Assembly: GCA_964632995.1 (NCBI GenBank)
Contig: CAZWDL010000028.1
Location: 1 to 64,000, forward strand
DNA length: 64,000 bases
DNA from: CAZWDL01 sp964632995
Lineage (GTDB): Bacteria > Bacteroidota > Bacteroidia > Chitinophagales > Saprospiraceae
Reading direction: 5' to 3'
The notes under the pieces were generated by a model that was not told the DNA's origin, searched no databases, and worked only from the letters and a program-made list of their open reading frames with translations. This document shows, piece after piece, positions 34,921 through 44,007 of this stretch (position 1 is the first letter of the stretch; the number at the start of each line of letters is the position of its first letter). The position numbers and the translations under genes are program-made.

Positions 34921-35178
34921 ATGGACTTATATGACTGGATTTTAAAACAATTTAAGGAGGGAGTCACTATTTACACGGTGATGCTCTGCTTTGGCTGTAT
35001 TATGTTCATGGGGTATGTAATCTACTTGGGAAGTAAAGCCAAAAGATTTATTCTGAAAACAAAATGGCTCGGATTAGAAGTAGTATTTGATAATAGTCCA
35101 ACCTTCATTGAGAAGGGAGGTGCTAGTCCTTTAAAGGAAGTTGCAGGTAGAAACGGCAAGGTCGAGAAAGAAAAATAG
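34921..35178 (+). CDS. Small single-span membrane protein ahead of cas8b
   Basis: The 85-residue protein has a short N-terminus, one membrane helix at about residues 18-38 (IYTVMLCFGCIMFMGYVIYL), then a charged cytosolic tail (KAKRFILKTKWLGLEVVFDN and a Lys/Glu-rich end). It is the first ORF behind the cas promoter and 129 bp before cas8b. The family is not recognised. Membrane accessories beside type I systems are known in other lineages, and small hydrophobic toxins guarded by CRISPR effectors are another precedent, but nothing in the sequence decides between these. Confidence 0.6.
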   Translation: MDLYDWILKQFKEGVTIYTVMLCFGCIMFMGYVIYLGSKAKRFILKTKWLGLEVVFDNSPTFIEKGGASPLKEVAGRNGKVEKEK

Positions 35179-35307
35179 AATTATTTATTCTAAATCTGAA
35201 GGCCGGCCGGAAAAAGAAAAAATACACAAAAATTATGTCCTAACCTCAAAGTGACGGTAGTTGACAATGCACCATTGTAATATTGCCCATGAAAAATGTA
35301 GAAAACG

Positions 35308-37146
35308 ATGATCAAAAATTTATACCGGCTTGGTAAAGCCATTCAACAAGAGGAGAAGTATGCGGATTACTTCTCTCCCTGGCAGCATCCTTTCCCAAAA
35401 GTGGAATTGGATAAAGCGAAGGTAATTTATTTTGATATCGAGGATGGAAAAATTAAAAACGGTTATAGTATAGAGCCTTTTAAGCCTGCCTTGCTGAAAA
35501 ATTATCTGTACCGCAAACCTAAAGGAGCCAGAGGAGCACCCTTGGTTCCGACGGATTATTTCTACCCTTCCGGCAAGGAAGAGAATCACGCCGAGAATGT
35601 CAGAAAGCTCATGAGCAGGCTGGAGCGGGCTTTTTCCAATGGAGAAAAACTATACTTTCAGTCCAAGGGACAAAAAGATGCGGCCCTGCAGTATATCGAG
35701 CAACAACTGCTGTCTTTCAACGGCAATCCGGATGACCGGTATCTGCTGACCTTTAGGGTGAACGACCGCTGGCTGGGAGAGTTTACCCGGAATATTGAAT
35801 TGTTTGAAGCAGAAGCTTATAGCAAGTATTATGAAAAAAGCCGCGCCGAGGATCAACTTTGCGCCATCACCTACCAGGAATCACCGGAGGTATGGGGGCG
35901 GATAGACACCTTGGGATTTACGGTCAATGATTTGACCTTTTCCCGAAGCGGTTTCAACCCGAAAGACTCCTTTAAAATGTTTCCGGCTTCACCCGAAGCG
36001 GTAAAAACATTGGAAGGAGCGCGGAGGTTTGCCTTGTCGAAATTGACCCGTAGCTTTTACTCCCTGAATTATTTCATTATTCCGCATTTTATTCAGGAAG
36101 ATGATGAAGCCATGCTGGAGGCGGTGGATGGGCTCGTTCGGGCAAGCCAGGAGAACAGCAATATAGGAGATTATAGCCGCTCCATTTTGAATAATGAGCG
36201 CGTCATTGCTGATATAGCAGAAGAAAAAGAGCTGGCGCAACAGGGGATATTCTATGACATACTGTTTTTCCAGAAAAAGCAAGCCCAATTTGCAATTAAA
36301 TTGCACTTGACAGACATATTACCCTCTCGCTTCAGTCAGGTTTTTCATGCAAAGAGGAAAATTGAAAAACGTTACGGACGAATCAACCGGATCAAGACAA
36401 AGAAGGAAACGCTGGAGTTCTTCGTGACCTTTTCCCGGATTCAGCGATACTTTTCCACCAAGGCGAATAACGAGGTCATTTTCCACCCTTTCTTTTATCA
36501 GATTCTGGAGTCGGTATTCTACGGTCGCCACCTTGATGAAGTGACTGTCGTGAAGGCCTTTGTTGAAGAGATACGGAAGGCTTTCAAGCAAAGGCACGAG
36601 GATAAAAACCGCTATCAGTTTCGCACCAAGGAGGCCTTCGCCCTCTGCCATTTTTTTCTTGAATTAAATCTTTTCAATTACCAAAACAGACAAGCTATGG
36701 GAGATAAACCTGTCCCCAGAACCCTGGATGCGTTTGTCGAAGCGCATCCGGTATTTTTCGCCGATCCGTACAAGAAGGCATCCTTCTATATGGGATGCTT
36801 AACCGAGTTGCTTCTACAAGCCCAACGGAGAAAACTGGGCAGTGAGCCCTTTCTCGAAAGATTGAGCGGGCTCAATCTCGACGATCGTGATTTGAAAGTC
36901 CTGTTTCCCCGCCTGCAGGAAAAGATGAACCAGTACGGAGATATCCTTTATAAGTACGTCAGTGGGAGGGAGTACATCCAGAAATTGCGCGCCGAAATCG
37001 TACCGGTGTTGATGGAGCCTTCCGAATCCAACCGGGCGGAGATTTCATTCGCTTTTTCGGCCGGTTTGGTAATGCAAAAGGAGTTCACCCAACGGGAAAT
37101 TGAAACCCACCGGGAAGCCAAGGCCAGCGCCGGCGCCGAAGAATAA
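35308..37146 (+). CDS. cas8b: Type I-B Cascade large subunit Cas8b (Csh1-like)
   Basis: The 612-residue protein begins MIKNLYRLGKAIQQEEKYAD and is assigned to Cas8b/Csh1 from its length, mostly helical C-terminal half and position directly before cas7 and cas5. In type I-B the large subunit recognises the PAM and contacts the crRNA 5' handle. The C-terminal helical bundle (about 430-600) may also be made separately as the Cas11 small subunit from an internal start, as shown for other I-B systems; this cannot be settled from sequence alone. Large subunits diverge fast, so the exact subfamily is inferred from context. Confidence 0.85.
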   Translation: MIKNLYRLGKAIQQEEKYADYFSPWQHPFPKVELDKAKVIYFDIEDGKIKNGYSIEPFKPALLKNYLYRKPKGARGAPLVPTDYFYPSGKEENHAENVRKLMSRLERAFSNGEKLYFQSKGQKDAALQYIEQQLLSFNGNPDDRYLLTFRVNDRWLGEFTRNIELFEAEAYSKYYEKSRAEDQLCAITYQESPEVWGRIDTLGFTVNDLTFSRSGFNPKDSFKMFPASPEAVKTLEGARRFALSKLTRSFYSLNYFIIPHFIQEDDEAMLEAVDGLVRASQENSNIGDYSRSILNNERVIADIAEEKELAQQGIFYDILFFQKKQAQFAIKLHLTDILPSRFSQVFHAKRKIEKRYGRINRIKTKKETLEFFVTFSRIQRYFSTKANNEVIFHPFFYQILESVFYGRHLDEVTVVKAFVEEIRKAFKQRHEDKNRYQFRTKEAFALCHFFLELNLFNYQNRQAMGDKPVPRTLDAFVEAHPVFFADPYKKASFYMGCLTELLLQAQRRKLGSEPFLERLSGLNLDDRDLKVLFPRLQEKMNQYGDILYKYVSGREYIQKLRAEIVPVLMEPSESNRAEISFAFSAGLVMQKEFTQREIETHREAKASAGAEE

Positions 37147-37177
37147 TCCTCATTCTCTAAAACTAAATTATATCGTC

Positions 37178-38059
37178 ATGTCTGATATCATCTCTAGCCG
37201 AAGTGAACTACTCTTCCTTTACGACTGCAAAATGTGCAATCCCAACGGCGATCCGCTGGACGCCAATAAGCCCAGAATAGACGAAGGGTCAGGCGAGTGC
37301 CTGGTTACCGACGTTCGTCTGAAGCGGACCGTTCGCGATTACCTGATGGAGAACGGCCACGACGGGTCGGACCCCGATAAGGATATCTTTATTCGCGATG
37401 AGGACGGGAAACCCGTTACCGGCGAACAACGGAGCAAATCCTACAAAGACAAGGAGGAATTTATCGGGAAGTTTATTGATGTACGGCTCTTCGGTGGAGT
37501 CTCCGCTCCGAAGGCCAAAGCAAAGGTGTTCAACCTTACCGGGCCGGTACAATTCGGCATGGGCCGAAGCCTGCACCGGGTAAATGTCAATTTTATCAAG
37601 GGAACGGGGGCTTTTGCCTCCTCGGAGGGGGCTCAGCAACGCACCTTCCGGGAAGAATACAACATCACCTACGGTTTGATCGGTTTTCACGGGGTGATCA
37701 ACGAGAACGCGGCGCGCCATACTCAGCTGACTGAGGATGGTGTTCAGAGTCTGCTCACCGCTATGTGGGACGGTACGAAAGGCTTGCTCAGCCGCTCCAA
37801 AAAAGGGCATATGCCCCGGTTGCTTCTCAAAATTGATTATAAAGAACCCCAGTTTTTCATCGGCGATTTACTGGAACGGTTGGATATGGAGTACGACCAG
37901 GGCGTGAAACCAGATGCCATTACGGATGTGGAAGACTACACCCTGAATATCGGCAGGCTGAATACACTTTTGGAAAAGTATGAAGAAAAAATCGACAATA
38001 TTTTCGTACAACAGGACGATCGCCTGCGCCTGTCCGCGCCTATTTTTCAACCAAAATAA
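37178..38059 (+). CDS. cas7: Type I-B Cascade backbone Cas7 (Csh2-like)
   Basis: The true start is taken at ATG 37178, giving 293 residues with the conserved opening SRSELLFLYDCKMCNPNGDP. A longer frame from 37100 overlaps cas8b and is rejected. Family marks include LYDCKMCNPNGDPLDANKPR, VTDVRLKRTVRDYL, DVRLFGG and TGPVQFGMGRSLHRV. Cas7 subunits polymerise along the crRNA spacer and form the Cascade backbone with an RRM-like fold. Gene spacing is 31 bp from cas8b and 9 bp to cas5, so one transcript is expected. Confidence 0.95.
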   Translation: MSDIISSRSELLFLYDCKMCNPNGDPLDANKPRIDEGSGECLVTDVRLKRTVRDYLMENGHDGSDPDKDIFIRDEDGKPVTGEQRSKSYKDKEEFIGKFIDVRLFGGVSAPKAKAKVFNLTGPVQFGMGRSLHRVNVNFIKGTGAFASSEGAQQRTFREEYNITYGLIGFHGVINENAARHTQLTEDGVQSLLTAMWDGTKGLLSRSKKGHMPRLLLKIDYKEPQFFIGDLLERLDMEYDQGVKPDAITDVEDYTLNIGRLNTLLEKYEEKIDNIFVQQDDRLRLSAPIFQPK

Positions 38060-38068
38060 CAGATCACA

Positions 38069-38797
38069 ATGGATCGAATCATTGCTTTTGATCTGTGGGG
38101 AGCTTACGCGCATTATAAAAAAATATACGCTACAACGACGGCGCTCACCTATCCTATACCGGTCAAAACCGCGGTATACGGCACCGTGGGCGCCATTGTG
38201 GGCCTCGGCAAGCAGGATAACCGGTACCTTAGGCACTTTAAGCCCGGCGCCTGCAAGATAGGTATCCAGATAATGCGTCCCTTAGCGTTTCAACGGATCA
38301 ACATCAACTTGCGCGCCGTTTTCGGCCCCATGACGGCTACGGGTAACCGCAAACCGACTCTGATGGAATTTGTGCACCGCCCCCATTATCGAATTTATTT
38401 TACCCATACAGACCATCATTTGCAGGATGATCTCAAGCAGGGGCTTCAATCCAAACAAAGCGTTTTCACCCCTTCGTTGGGGTTGGCAAATTTGTTGGCG
38501 GGGTTCGAATTCAGCGGCGAGTGGGCTTATCAGTCTTCATCGTCCTCATCAACTCAACCAGTTCATTCCGTGATTTCCAAAAGAAATTTAATATCTCTGG
38601 ATAATAGCAGGACTTTCCAGGGAGGAAACCGGATCATGGAAATTTCACAGTATGCGTTGGAAATGGACGAAAATAGAAATGTATTGGACCGCGATGATAT
38701 CATTCTGGATCAAAACGGACAGCCGATTTATGCCCGGGTAAAGGAATTGGCTGTTCTGGAAAATAAAAAAGGTGAAACAAATGTCGTCTTATTCTAA
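38069..38797 (+). CDS. cas5: Type I-B Cascade subunit Cas5
   Basis: The 242-residue protein opens with MDRIIAFDLWGAYAHYKKIY and contains TYPIPVKTAVYGTVGAIVGL, the typical Cas5 N-terminal RRM and glycine-rich loop (xxPxxxxxxGxxGAxLG). It caps the crRNA 5' handle in Cascade. It lies between cas7 and cas3 and overlaps the cas3 start by 17 bp. A serine run (SSSSSS) in the middle is probably a linker. Confidence 0.93.
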   Translation: MDRIIAFDLWGAYAHYKKIYATTTALTYPIPVKTAVYGTVGAIVGLGKQDNRYLRHFKPGACKIGIQIMRPLAFQRININLRAVFGPMTATGNRKPTLMEFVHRPHYRIYFTHTDHHLQDDLKQGLQSKQSVFTPSLGLANLLAGFEFSGEWAYQSSSSSSTQPVHSVISKRNLISLDNSRTFQGGNRIMEISQYALEMDENRNVLDRDDIILDQNGQPIYARVKELAVLENKKGETNVVLF

Positions 38798-41252
38798 ACT
38801 GATTTCACATCCGGACCGGCCGTTATCCCGGCATTTGAGCGAGGTGGACAATATTTCTTCAAAAGCGCTGTCGGCAAAATACATTCAGCCCTCCTTCGCA
38901 TCTCCGGATCAACTTGAATACTGGCGCCGGGTTTTGGTTTATTTTCATGATTTCGGAAAGTCGACAGCCTTTTTTCAACATAAAATCATCAAGGCTGTCC
39001 ACGAGGAAAATCCGCGGAAGGAAGGCATTGATGCCGCCTACATTGATCATTTCTATGACAAAAATGCCCGCTTTGAACTGGAGGAAGCCTTGGCGAATAA
39101 TTCCATGCTGGGCTCCCACGCCCAACTGGGAGCTTATGTCCAACAGTCCAATATTCGTGAAGACTCCATGCTGCTCCGCGCCATCTTACTGGAAGTGGTA
39201 AAACGCCATCACGGCAATTTGAAAAACTTTTCGGAGGATGAGTTCATGTTGGATCCCGAACAGGAAGAGGTGCTGCTCGAACAATGGGGACGGACCGACA
39301 GGAAGGATTACCGGCTTATCATTGACGCCATAGCCTTTAACCTGCCGGATGAGATGGGGACTTTGCTACGGTCTTACGGCGGCCCCAAATTCTGGAGAAA
39401 GATGAGCCGATCGTTACCCACCGAAGACGCACATCCTTACTTGCTGACTCTTTTTCTCTTCTCCCTCCTGCTCGCTGCCGACAAGGGCGACATGATGCTA
39501 CAGGCCCGGGAGGGCATAGGCCGGGTTCACTTATTTGACTCCGGCGCGGTCAGCGGGTTTAAGCTTCGGGAATTCGGAGGAGCGCCCGTCAAGCCTATCG
39601 ATCATCTCAGAGAGAAAGCTTACCGGAGTGTTGAGGAAAACATCAGGAGCCTTCCCGGTGCGCCCTTTTATGCTATCACCTTGCCTACCGGTCTTGGAAA
39701 AACGCTGACGGCTTTCAATGCGGCGTTCCAGTTGCAAAATATACTCGCAAAACGATATGAACAGGAAGGAGTTTCGACGGCGCCTCGAATAATTTACTGC
39801 CTGCCTTTTACCTCTGTTATTGACCAGAACGCCCAGGTACTGGAGAAGATATTTGACCGGATCGGCATAAAGGACGGCTACCTTGCCCGGCATCATTATC
39901 TTTCCGACTGGCCCGGACGAAAAGAAGATAATGAGGAGCTGTCCGATTCTGAAAAAGAATACTTCACCGAAGGCTGGGAATATCCCTTCACGGTAACCAC
40001 CTTCGTGCAGCTGCTCGAAACGATCTTTTCCAACCGAAACCGGAAGTTGCGTAAGTTCCACAATTTGGCGAACGCAATTATCATTCTGGACGAGGTGCAG
40101 AATATTCCGGCCAAGTATTTTGAAACGGTAGAGGTGATGTTTCAAGCGCTGTACGATTACTTCAACACCCGCTTTATTTTCGTAACAGCCACTCAGCCTT
40201 TTCTCATCTCCGGCCGCGAAGTGACGGAGCTCACCGATCCCACTCATACCCAGACGCGCGCCTTTTTCACCGGCATGGATCGCATCCGGCTCGACCTGTC
40301 GCTTTGGAAAGAAGGAGCCTTGTCTCTGGAAGCTTTAATTCTACGCTACCAGGAAGCCATCGAAGCCAACCGGGATAAATCGTTTTTGATCATTCTGAAT
40401 AAGGTGAAAGCCTCTCAACAGGTATTCAGGGAACTCGAAAGGCTGAATCCCGATGCTGAACTGGAATACCTCTCCGCCGCCGTATTACCGGTACTGCGCC
40501 GGGAACGCATTGAGAAGATCAAAAACCCTCCGGAAGACAAACAGCTCATCGTAGTAACCACCCAAGTGGTGGAGGCTGGAGTTGATATCGACCTGGATAT
40601 TGTTTATCGCGATCTGGCGCCGCTCGACAGCATCAACCAGTCGGCCGGCCGCTGCAACCGGAATGGGTTGAAAGGAAAGGGTGAAGTCCGGCTTTTTGAA
40701 AGTGAAAAAGGCTCCGGTATTTACGATAAGGTGCTCATACATATTACTCGGTCAGTACTAGACCGCGCCATAGAGCGAAATGGCGGCCGGATTATTCCTG
40801 AAAGTGACTTTTTTACAATAAATGAGGATTACGCCAATGAGATAAGAGTAAAAATTGCCGATAATAATGCCCATTCACAAATGATCGACTGGATGAAAAA
40901 TTTACAGTTCGAGAAGGTCAATGACAATTTCAAACTGATCAAGCAACACCTCAACCGCTATAGCGTCTTCATCGATTATTGCGAGGCTTCGCATGAAATT
41001 TGGCAGGCATACGAGCAAATAATCGAAGAAGTGAAAGACCGCTGGGAGCGAAAAGACGCGCTTAGAAAACTCCGGCCAAGGTTGTTGCAATACGTTGTCC
41101 AATTTCCTCAGAAGGCTTTACCTTCTTCTTATGAGGAAGATGAAAGTCCGATAATCCGCCTGGACAAAGCCACCTATCCAAGGTATTACGATCTGAAAAC
41201 CGGCTACGGCCTCTTCGAACAACCGCGAGAGAATGAGTCGGTAAATATTTGA
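38781..41252 (+). CDS. cas3: CRISPR-associated nuclease-helicase Cas3
   Basis: ATG 38781 gives 823 residues with both Cas3 halves on one chain. The N-terminal HD nuclease shows RHLSEV, FHDFGKSTAFFQ, SHAQLGAYV and VVKRHHGNL, which together supply the metal-binding His and Asp residues. The SF2 helicase has LPTGLGKTLTAFNAAF (motif I), ILDEVQNIP (motif II) and TTQVVEAGVDIDLDIVYRDL with SAGRCNRNG (motifs V and VI). Cas3 is recruited by Cascade bound to target DNA and degrades the non-target strand. The gene is complete with no changed catalytic motif, so interference should be possible. Confidence 0.95.
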   Translation: MSSYSKLISHPDRPLSRHLSEVDNISSKALSAKYIQPSFASPDQLEYWRRVLVYFHDFGKSTAFFQHKIIKAVHEENPRKEGIDAAYIDHFYDKNARFELEEALANNSMLGSHAQLGAYVQQSNIREDSMLLRAILLEVVKRHHGNLKNFSEDEFMLDPEQEEVLLEQWGRTDRKDYRLIIDAIAFNLPDEMGTLLRSYGGPKFWRKMSRSLPTEDAHPYLLTLFLFSLLLAADKGDMMLQAREGIGRVHLFDSGAVSGFKLREFGGAPVKPIDHLREKAYRSVEENIRSLPGAPFYAITLPTGLGKTLTAFNAAFQLQNILAKRYEQEGVSTAPRIIYCLPFTSVIDQNAQVLEKIFDRIGIKDGYLARHHYLSDWPGRKEDNEELSDSEKEYFTEGWEYPFTVTTFVQLLETIFSNRNRKLRKFHNLANAIIILDEVQNIPAKYFETVEVMFQALYDYFNTRFIFVTATQPFLISGREVTELTDPTHTQTRAFFTGMDRIRLDLSLWKEGALSLEALILRYQEAIEANRDKSFLIILNKVKASQQVFRELERLNPDAELEYLSAAVLPVLRRERIEKIKNPPEDKQLIVVTTQVVEAGVDIDLDIVYRDLAPLDSINQSAGRCNRNGLKGKGEVRLFESEKGSGIYDKVLIHITRSVLDRAIERNGGRIIPESDFFTINEDYANEIRVKIADNNAHSQMIDWMKNLQFEKVNDNFKLIKQHLNRYSVFIDYCEASHEIWQAYEQIIEEVKDRWERKDALRKLRPRLLQYVVQFPQKALPSSYEEDESPIIRLDKATYPRYYDLKTGYGLFEQPRENESVNI

Positions 41253-41324
41253 ACTAATTCGACATGTTTGAAGAGTAAGGAATTTTTCAATAATCTTAAC
41301 GGTTTTTATTCCAAAAGGAAAAAA

Positions 41325-41573
41325 ATGAATACACAAGTTTCCATTCAGATCGATGAACAAACTTTCCAGGACGCAGAGATGTACGCCAGGGAACACGAAA
41401 AAACGCTAAATGAATTGCTGACGGAGTATGTACATGCATTAGCAAAAATCCAACGCAGCGGCGGCTTCTCGCCCATTATCGAACAGATGATCGGAGTTGT
41501 TCGTGATCCAGGAGGAATAAGCGAGGATGATGCCAGGTGGGACTATTTGAGAAACAAATATCTCGGCAAATGA
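41325..41573 (+). CDS. VapB-like antitoxin
   Basis: ATG 41325 gives an 82-residue protein starting MNTQVSIQIDEQTFQDAEMY, a ribbon-helix-helix DNA-binding motif (strand, then AEMYAREHEKTLNELLTEYV). An acidic and basic C-terminal segment (EDDARWDYLRNKYLGK) is suited to wrapping the toxin. The stop overlaps the toxin start (ATGA at 41570-41573), the classic toxin-antitoxin coupling. The pair lies inside the cas operon between cas3 and cas6. Confidence 0.82.
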   Translation: MNTQVSIQIDEQTFQDAEMYAREHEKTLNELLTEYVHALAKIQRSGGFSPIIEQMIGVVRDPGGISEDDARWDYLRNKYLGK

Positions 41574-41983
41574 TATTCATTGATACGGACATACTTTTGG
41601 ACATCGCTCTCAAAAGAGTTCCTTTTTGGATAGATGCCGCCTCTTTGTTAGATGTCGTTGCGCGGGACGAACTTGAGGCCGGTACCACCACTCTCGTGGT
41701 GGCGAATTGTTATTATATGATTGGCCGCTTGGAAGATCGAAGCACAGCTGAAACTTTCGCCGATTCCACCCTTAAATTGCTAGAGGAAATTCCACTGACC
41801 TTTGAACATCAGCGAAAAGGCCTAAAATCAAATTTTAAAGACAAGGAAGATGCCTTTAATTATTTTGCTTTGCTCGAGTTCGGCGGAAAGGCCATCGTCA
41901 CGAGAAATAAAAATGACTTTCGCTTCGGACAGATACCTGTCTTTACTGCCAAGGAATATTTAAACTCGATTTCGAAATCGTAA
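41570..41983 (+). CDS. VapC-like PIN-domain toxin
   Basis: The 137-residue PIN-domain ribonuclease starts at ATG 41570, inside the antitoxin stop. It has the N-terminal acidic site FIDTDILLDIALKR, the second acidic helix NFKDKEDAFNYFALLE and the third site VTRNKNDFRFG. Together these give the Asp/Glu metal site of VapC toxins, which usually cut tRNA or rRNA. It ends 8 bp before cas6. The position inside the cas operon could stabilise the locus (loss of the operon frees the toxin) or respond to Cas protein failure. Confidence 0.85.
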   Translation: MIFIDTDILLDIALKRVPFWIDAASLLDVVARDELEAGTTTLVVANCYYMIGRLEDRSTAETFADSTLKLLEEIPLTFEHQRKGLKSNFKDKEDAFNYFALLEFGGKAIVTRNKNDFRFGQIPVFTAKEYLNSISKS

Positions 41984-41991
41984 CCCACCCC

Positions 41992-42654
41992 ATGCACTTC
42001 ACCCGCCTCACCTTCCCCGAGCTCCGTTTCACGCCTCGCCAGGCCCATCACCTGCGCGGGTATTTCGGGCGTTTATTTCAGGAGCATTCGCCGTTGTTGC
42101 ACAACCACTACGCGGGTGGAGGGCTGCGTTATGGTTACCCTTTGGTGCAGTACAAGGTGATTGACGGCGTGCCCGTGCTGGTGGGCGCAGGCGAGGGAGC
42201 GAAGCTGCTGGTCGACCTATTCCTGCGGGTGCGCGAGCTGGAGATCGACGGTAAGGTGTATCCCCTGCACAACAAGGAGCTCGACTGCCGGGAGGTGGAG
42301 GTGGGCTATTCCGAGTCCCTTCACCGCTACGTTTTCAAGACCCTGTGGATGCCCCTCAGCCAGAAGAATTACGAGAAGTACCTGCGCCTGCCGCGGGAGC
42401 ACCGCCGCCCCGAGCTCGAGCGCCTGCTGCGCGGGCAGATTCTTTCCGCCTTCAAGGGCCTGGGCGTCTGGCTGGCCCCCGAACAGCGCATCCTCGCGCA
42501 GGTGCAGGTGCGGCAGCGCAGCACACAATTCAAGAACCAGCGCATGCTGGCCTTCGCCGGTGAAATGACCACCAACGCCGTGCTGCCCGACTGGATCGGG
42601 CTGGGGCGGGCGGTGTCGAGGGGCTTTGGGACTGTGGAGCGGATTAATCATTGA
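41992..42654 (+). CDS. cas6: CRISPR RNA endonuclease Cas6
   Basis: The 220-residue protein has the RAMP/ferredoxin-like plan of Cas6: an N-terminal HAHHLRGYF-like start (RQAHHLRGYFGRLFQEHSPL), a YPLVQYKVIDG strand and the C-terminal glycine-rich loop IGLGRAVSRGFGTV. His26, His27 or His37 near the N-terminus could be catalytic. It cuts the repeat to leave the 8-nt handle ATTGAAAC. Most I-B loci place cas6 first, before cas8; here it is on the other side of cas3 and groups with cas1. From this gene onward the DNA becomes much richer in GC at third codon positions than cas8b-cas3. Confidence 0.88.
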   Translation: MHFTRLTFPELRFTPRQAHHLRGYFGRLFQEHSPLLHNHYAGGGLRYGYPLVQYKVIDGVPVLVGAGEGAKLLVDLFLRVRELEIDGKVYPLHNKELDCREVEVGYSESLHRYVFKTLWMPLSQKNYEKYLRLPREHRRPELERLLRGQILSAFKGLGVWLAPEQRILAQVQVRQRSTQFKNQRMLAFAGEMTTNAVLPDWIGLGRAVSRGFGTVERINH

Positions 42655-42706
42655 CGCTAATTGACAATCCTTCCTCATACCTTGCAGACGAAAATAACGT
42701 CTGCCT

Positions 42707-43702
42707 ATGCAACTCTACCTCAACTCCTACGGAACCTACCTTCATGTCAGGGACGCCATGTTCGAAGTCCGCGTCCCGCAGGAAGAAGGGCCGGCCCACA
42801 AGCACCACTTCGCCGCCCACAAGGTCACCTCGATCATCATGACCACCTCGGCGGCCCTCAGCACCGACGCCGTGCGCCTGGCCCTGCAGAACAACATCGA
42901 CATCATCTTCGCCGACAGCAGCGGCTTCCCGCTCGGGCGCATCTGGCACAGCAAGCTGGGCAGCACCACCCGCATCCGCAAGCGGCAGCTGGAGGCCAGC
43001 CTCAACGGCGAGGGCCTGCGCTGGGTCATCGAGTGGCTCGACCGCAAACTCCAAAACCAGCTCGAATTCATCAAAGACCTGAAAAAACACCGCAAACGGC
43101 ACGCGGATTATCTGCAGGAGAAAGTCGACAAGATTGACAACCTGCGCCGGAGCATCCGCCTGCAGGAAAATGCCGCCGCCGTCGACGCCGTCGCCGACAC
43201 CCTGCGCGGACTGGAGGGCGCCGCCGGGCGCCTCTTCTTCGAAACCCTCAGCTACGTGCTGCCGGCCGGTCACCAGTTCGACGGGCGCAGCTTCCGCCCC
43301 GCCCGGGACCCTTTCAACGCCTTTCTCAACTACGGCTACGGCGTGCTCTACAACCGCGTGGAGAAAACCCTGATGATCGCCGGCCTCGACCCCTACGTCG
43401 GCTTCCTCCACCGCGACGACTACAACCAGAAAAGCATGGTGTTCGACTTCATCGAACCCTACCGCATTTACGTCGACGAGGTCGTCTTCCGCCTCTTCGC
43501 CGGCAAACGCATCAACCAGTCGCACACCGCCGAACTGGCCGACGGCGTCACCCTCGTCAAGGAAGGCAAACAACTGCTCATAGAACGCCTCAACCAGTTT
43601 ACGGAAGTGGATAAAATCCGCTACCAGGGCCGCAACCAGACGCGCATGAACGCAATGCAGATGGATGCGCACCGGTTCGCGAATACGCTTATTGGGAAAT
43701 AG
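42707..43702 (+). CDS. cas1: CRISPR adaptation integrase Cas1
   Basis: The 331-residue protein is the type I-B form of the spacer integrase. The N-terminal beta domain (MQLYLNSYGTYLHVRDAMFE) is followed by the helical catalytic domain. Metal ligands are visible as Glu in LNYGYGVLYNRVEKTL, His in DPYVGFLHRDD and an acidic residue in SMVFDFIEPYRIYVDEVV. With Cas2 it captures protospacers and inserts them at the leader end. The gene is strongly GC-biased at third positions. It is 52 bp after cas6 and 14 bp before cas2. Confidence 0.96.
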   Translation: MQLYLNSYGTYLHVRDAMFEVRVPQEEGPAHKHHFAAHKVTSIIMTTSAALSTDAVRLALQNNIDIIFADSSGFPLGRIWHSKLGSTTRIRKRQLEASLNGEGLRWVIEWLDRKLQNQLEFIKDLKKHRKRHADYLQEKVDKIDNLRRSIRLQENAAAVDAVADTLRGLEGAAGRLFFETLSYVLPAGHQFDGRSFRPARDPFNAFLNYGYGVLYNRVEKTLMIAGLDPYVGFLHRDDYNQKSMVFDFIEPYRIYVDEVVFRLFAGKRINQSHTAELADGVTLVKEGKQLLIERLNQFTEVDKIRYQGRNQTRMNAMQMDAHRFANTLIGK

Positions 43703-43716
43703 GAAATAGGAAAAAT

Positions 43717-44007
43717 ATGATTGCCTGGGTACTTTATGATATCGAAAATGACAAGGCCAGAACGAAAGTGGCCCGCATTTGCAAACAAACGGGGCTGTAC
43801 CGCGTGCAGTATTCGGTCTTTCTCGGAACCATCGACGCCGAGCAGCGCGACACGATGCAGCTGCAGATCGAAGCCCTGATCAATCCCGACCGCGACAAGG
43901 TGTACATCTTCCCCATGTCCAAACAGGAGCTGCGCGCCACCATCCTGCTCGGCCAAGCCTTCGACAAGAGAATGATCACCGACGACGTCAAAGCCCTCTT
44001 CCTATGA
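43717..44007 (+). CDS. cas2: CRISPR adaptation protein Cas2
   Basis: The 96-residue protein begins MIAWVLYDIENDKARTKVAR, a ferredoxin-like strand with the conserved Asp, and continues with GLYRVQYSVFLGTIDA and DKVYIFPMSKQEL, the standard Cas2 blocks. It dimerises between two Cas1 dimers. Its stop overlaps the start of cas4 by ATGA, so the two are coupled. Confidence 0.95.
   Translation: MIAWVLYDIENDKARTKVARICKQTGLYRVQYSVFLGTIDAEQRDTMQLQIEALINPDRDKVYIFPMSKQELRATILLGQAFDKRMITDDVKALFL

Noticed and set aside
35261..35285. Second promoter directly before cas8b (TTGAC and TAATATTG)
   Set aside because: The spacing is only 14 bp, too short for the phylum consensus, and the -7 has a mismatch; the CAATG/CATTG palindrome there is only 5 bp per arm.
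42644..43672. 342-codon minus-strand frame opposite cas1
   Set aside because: Antisense shadow of cas1, which has all catalytic residues on the plus strand.
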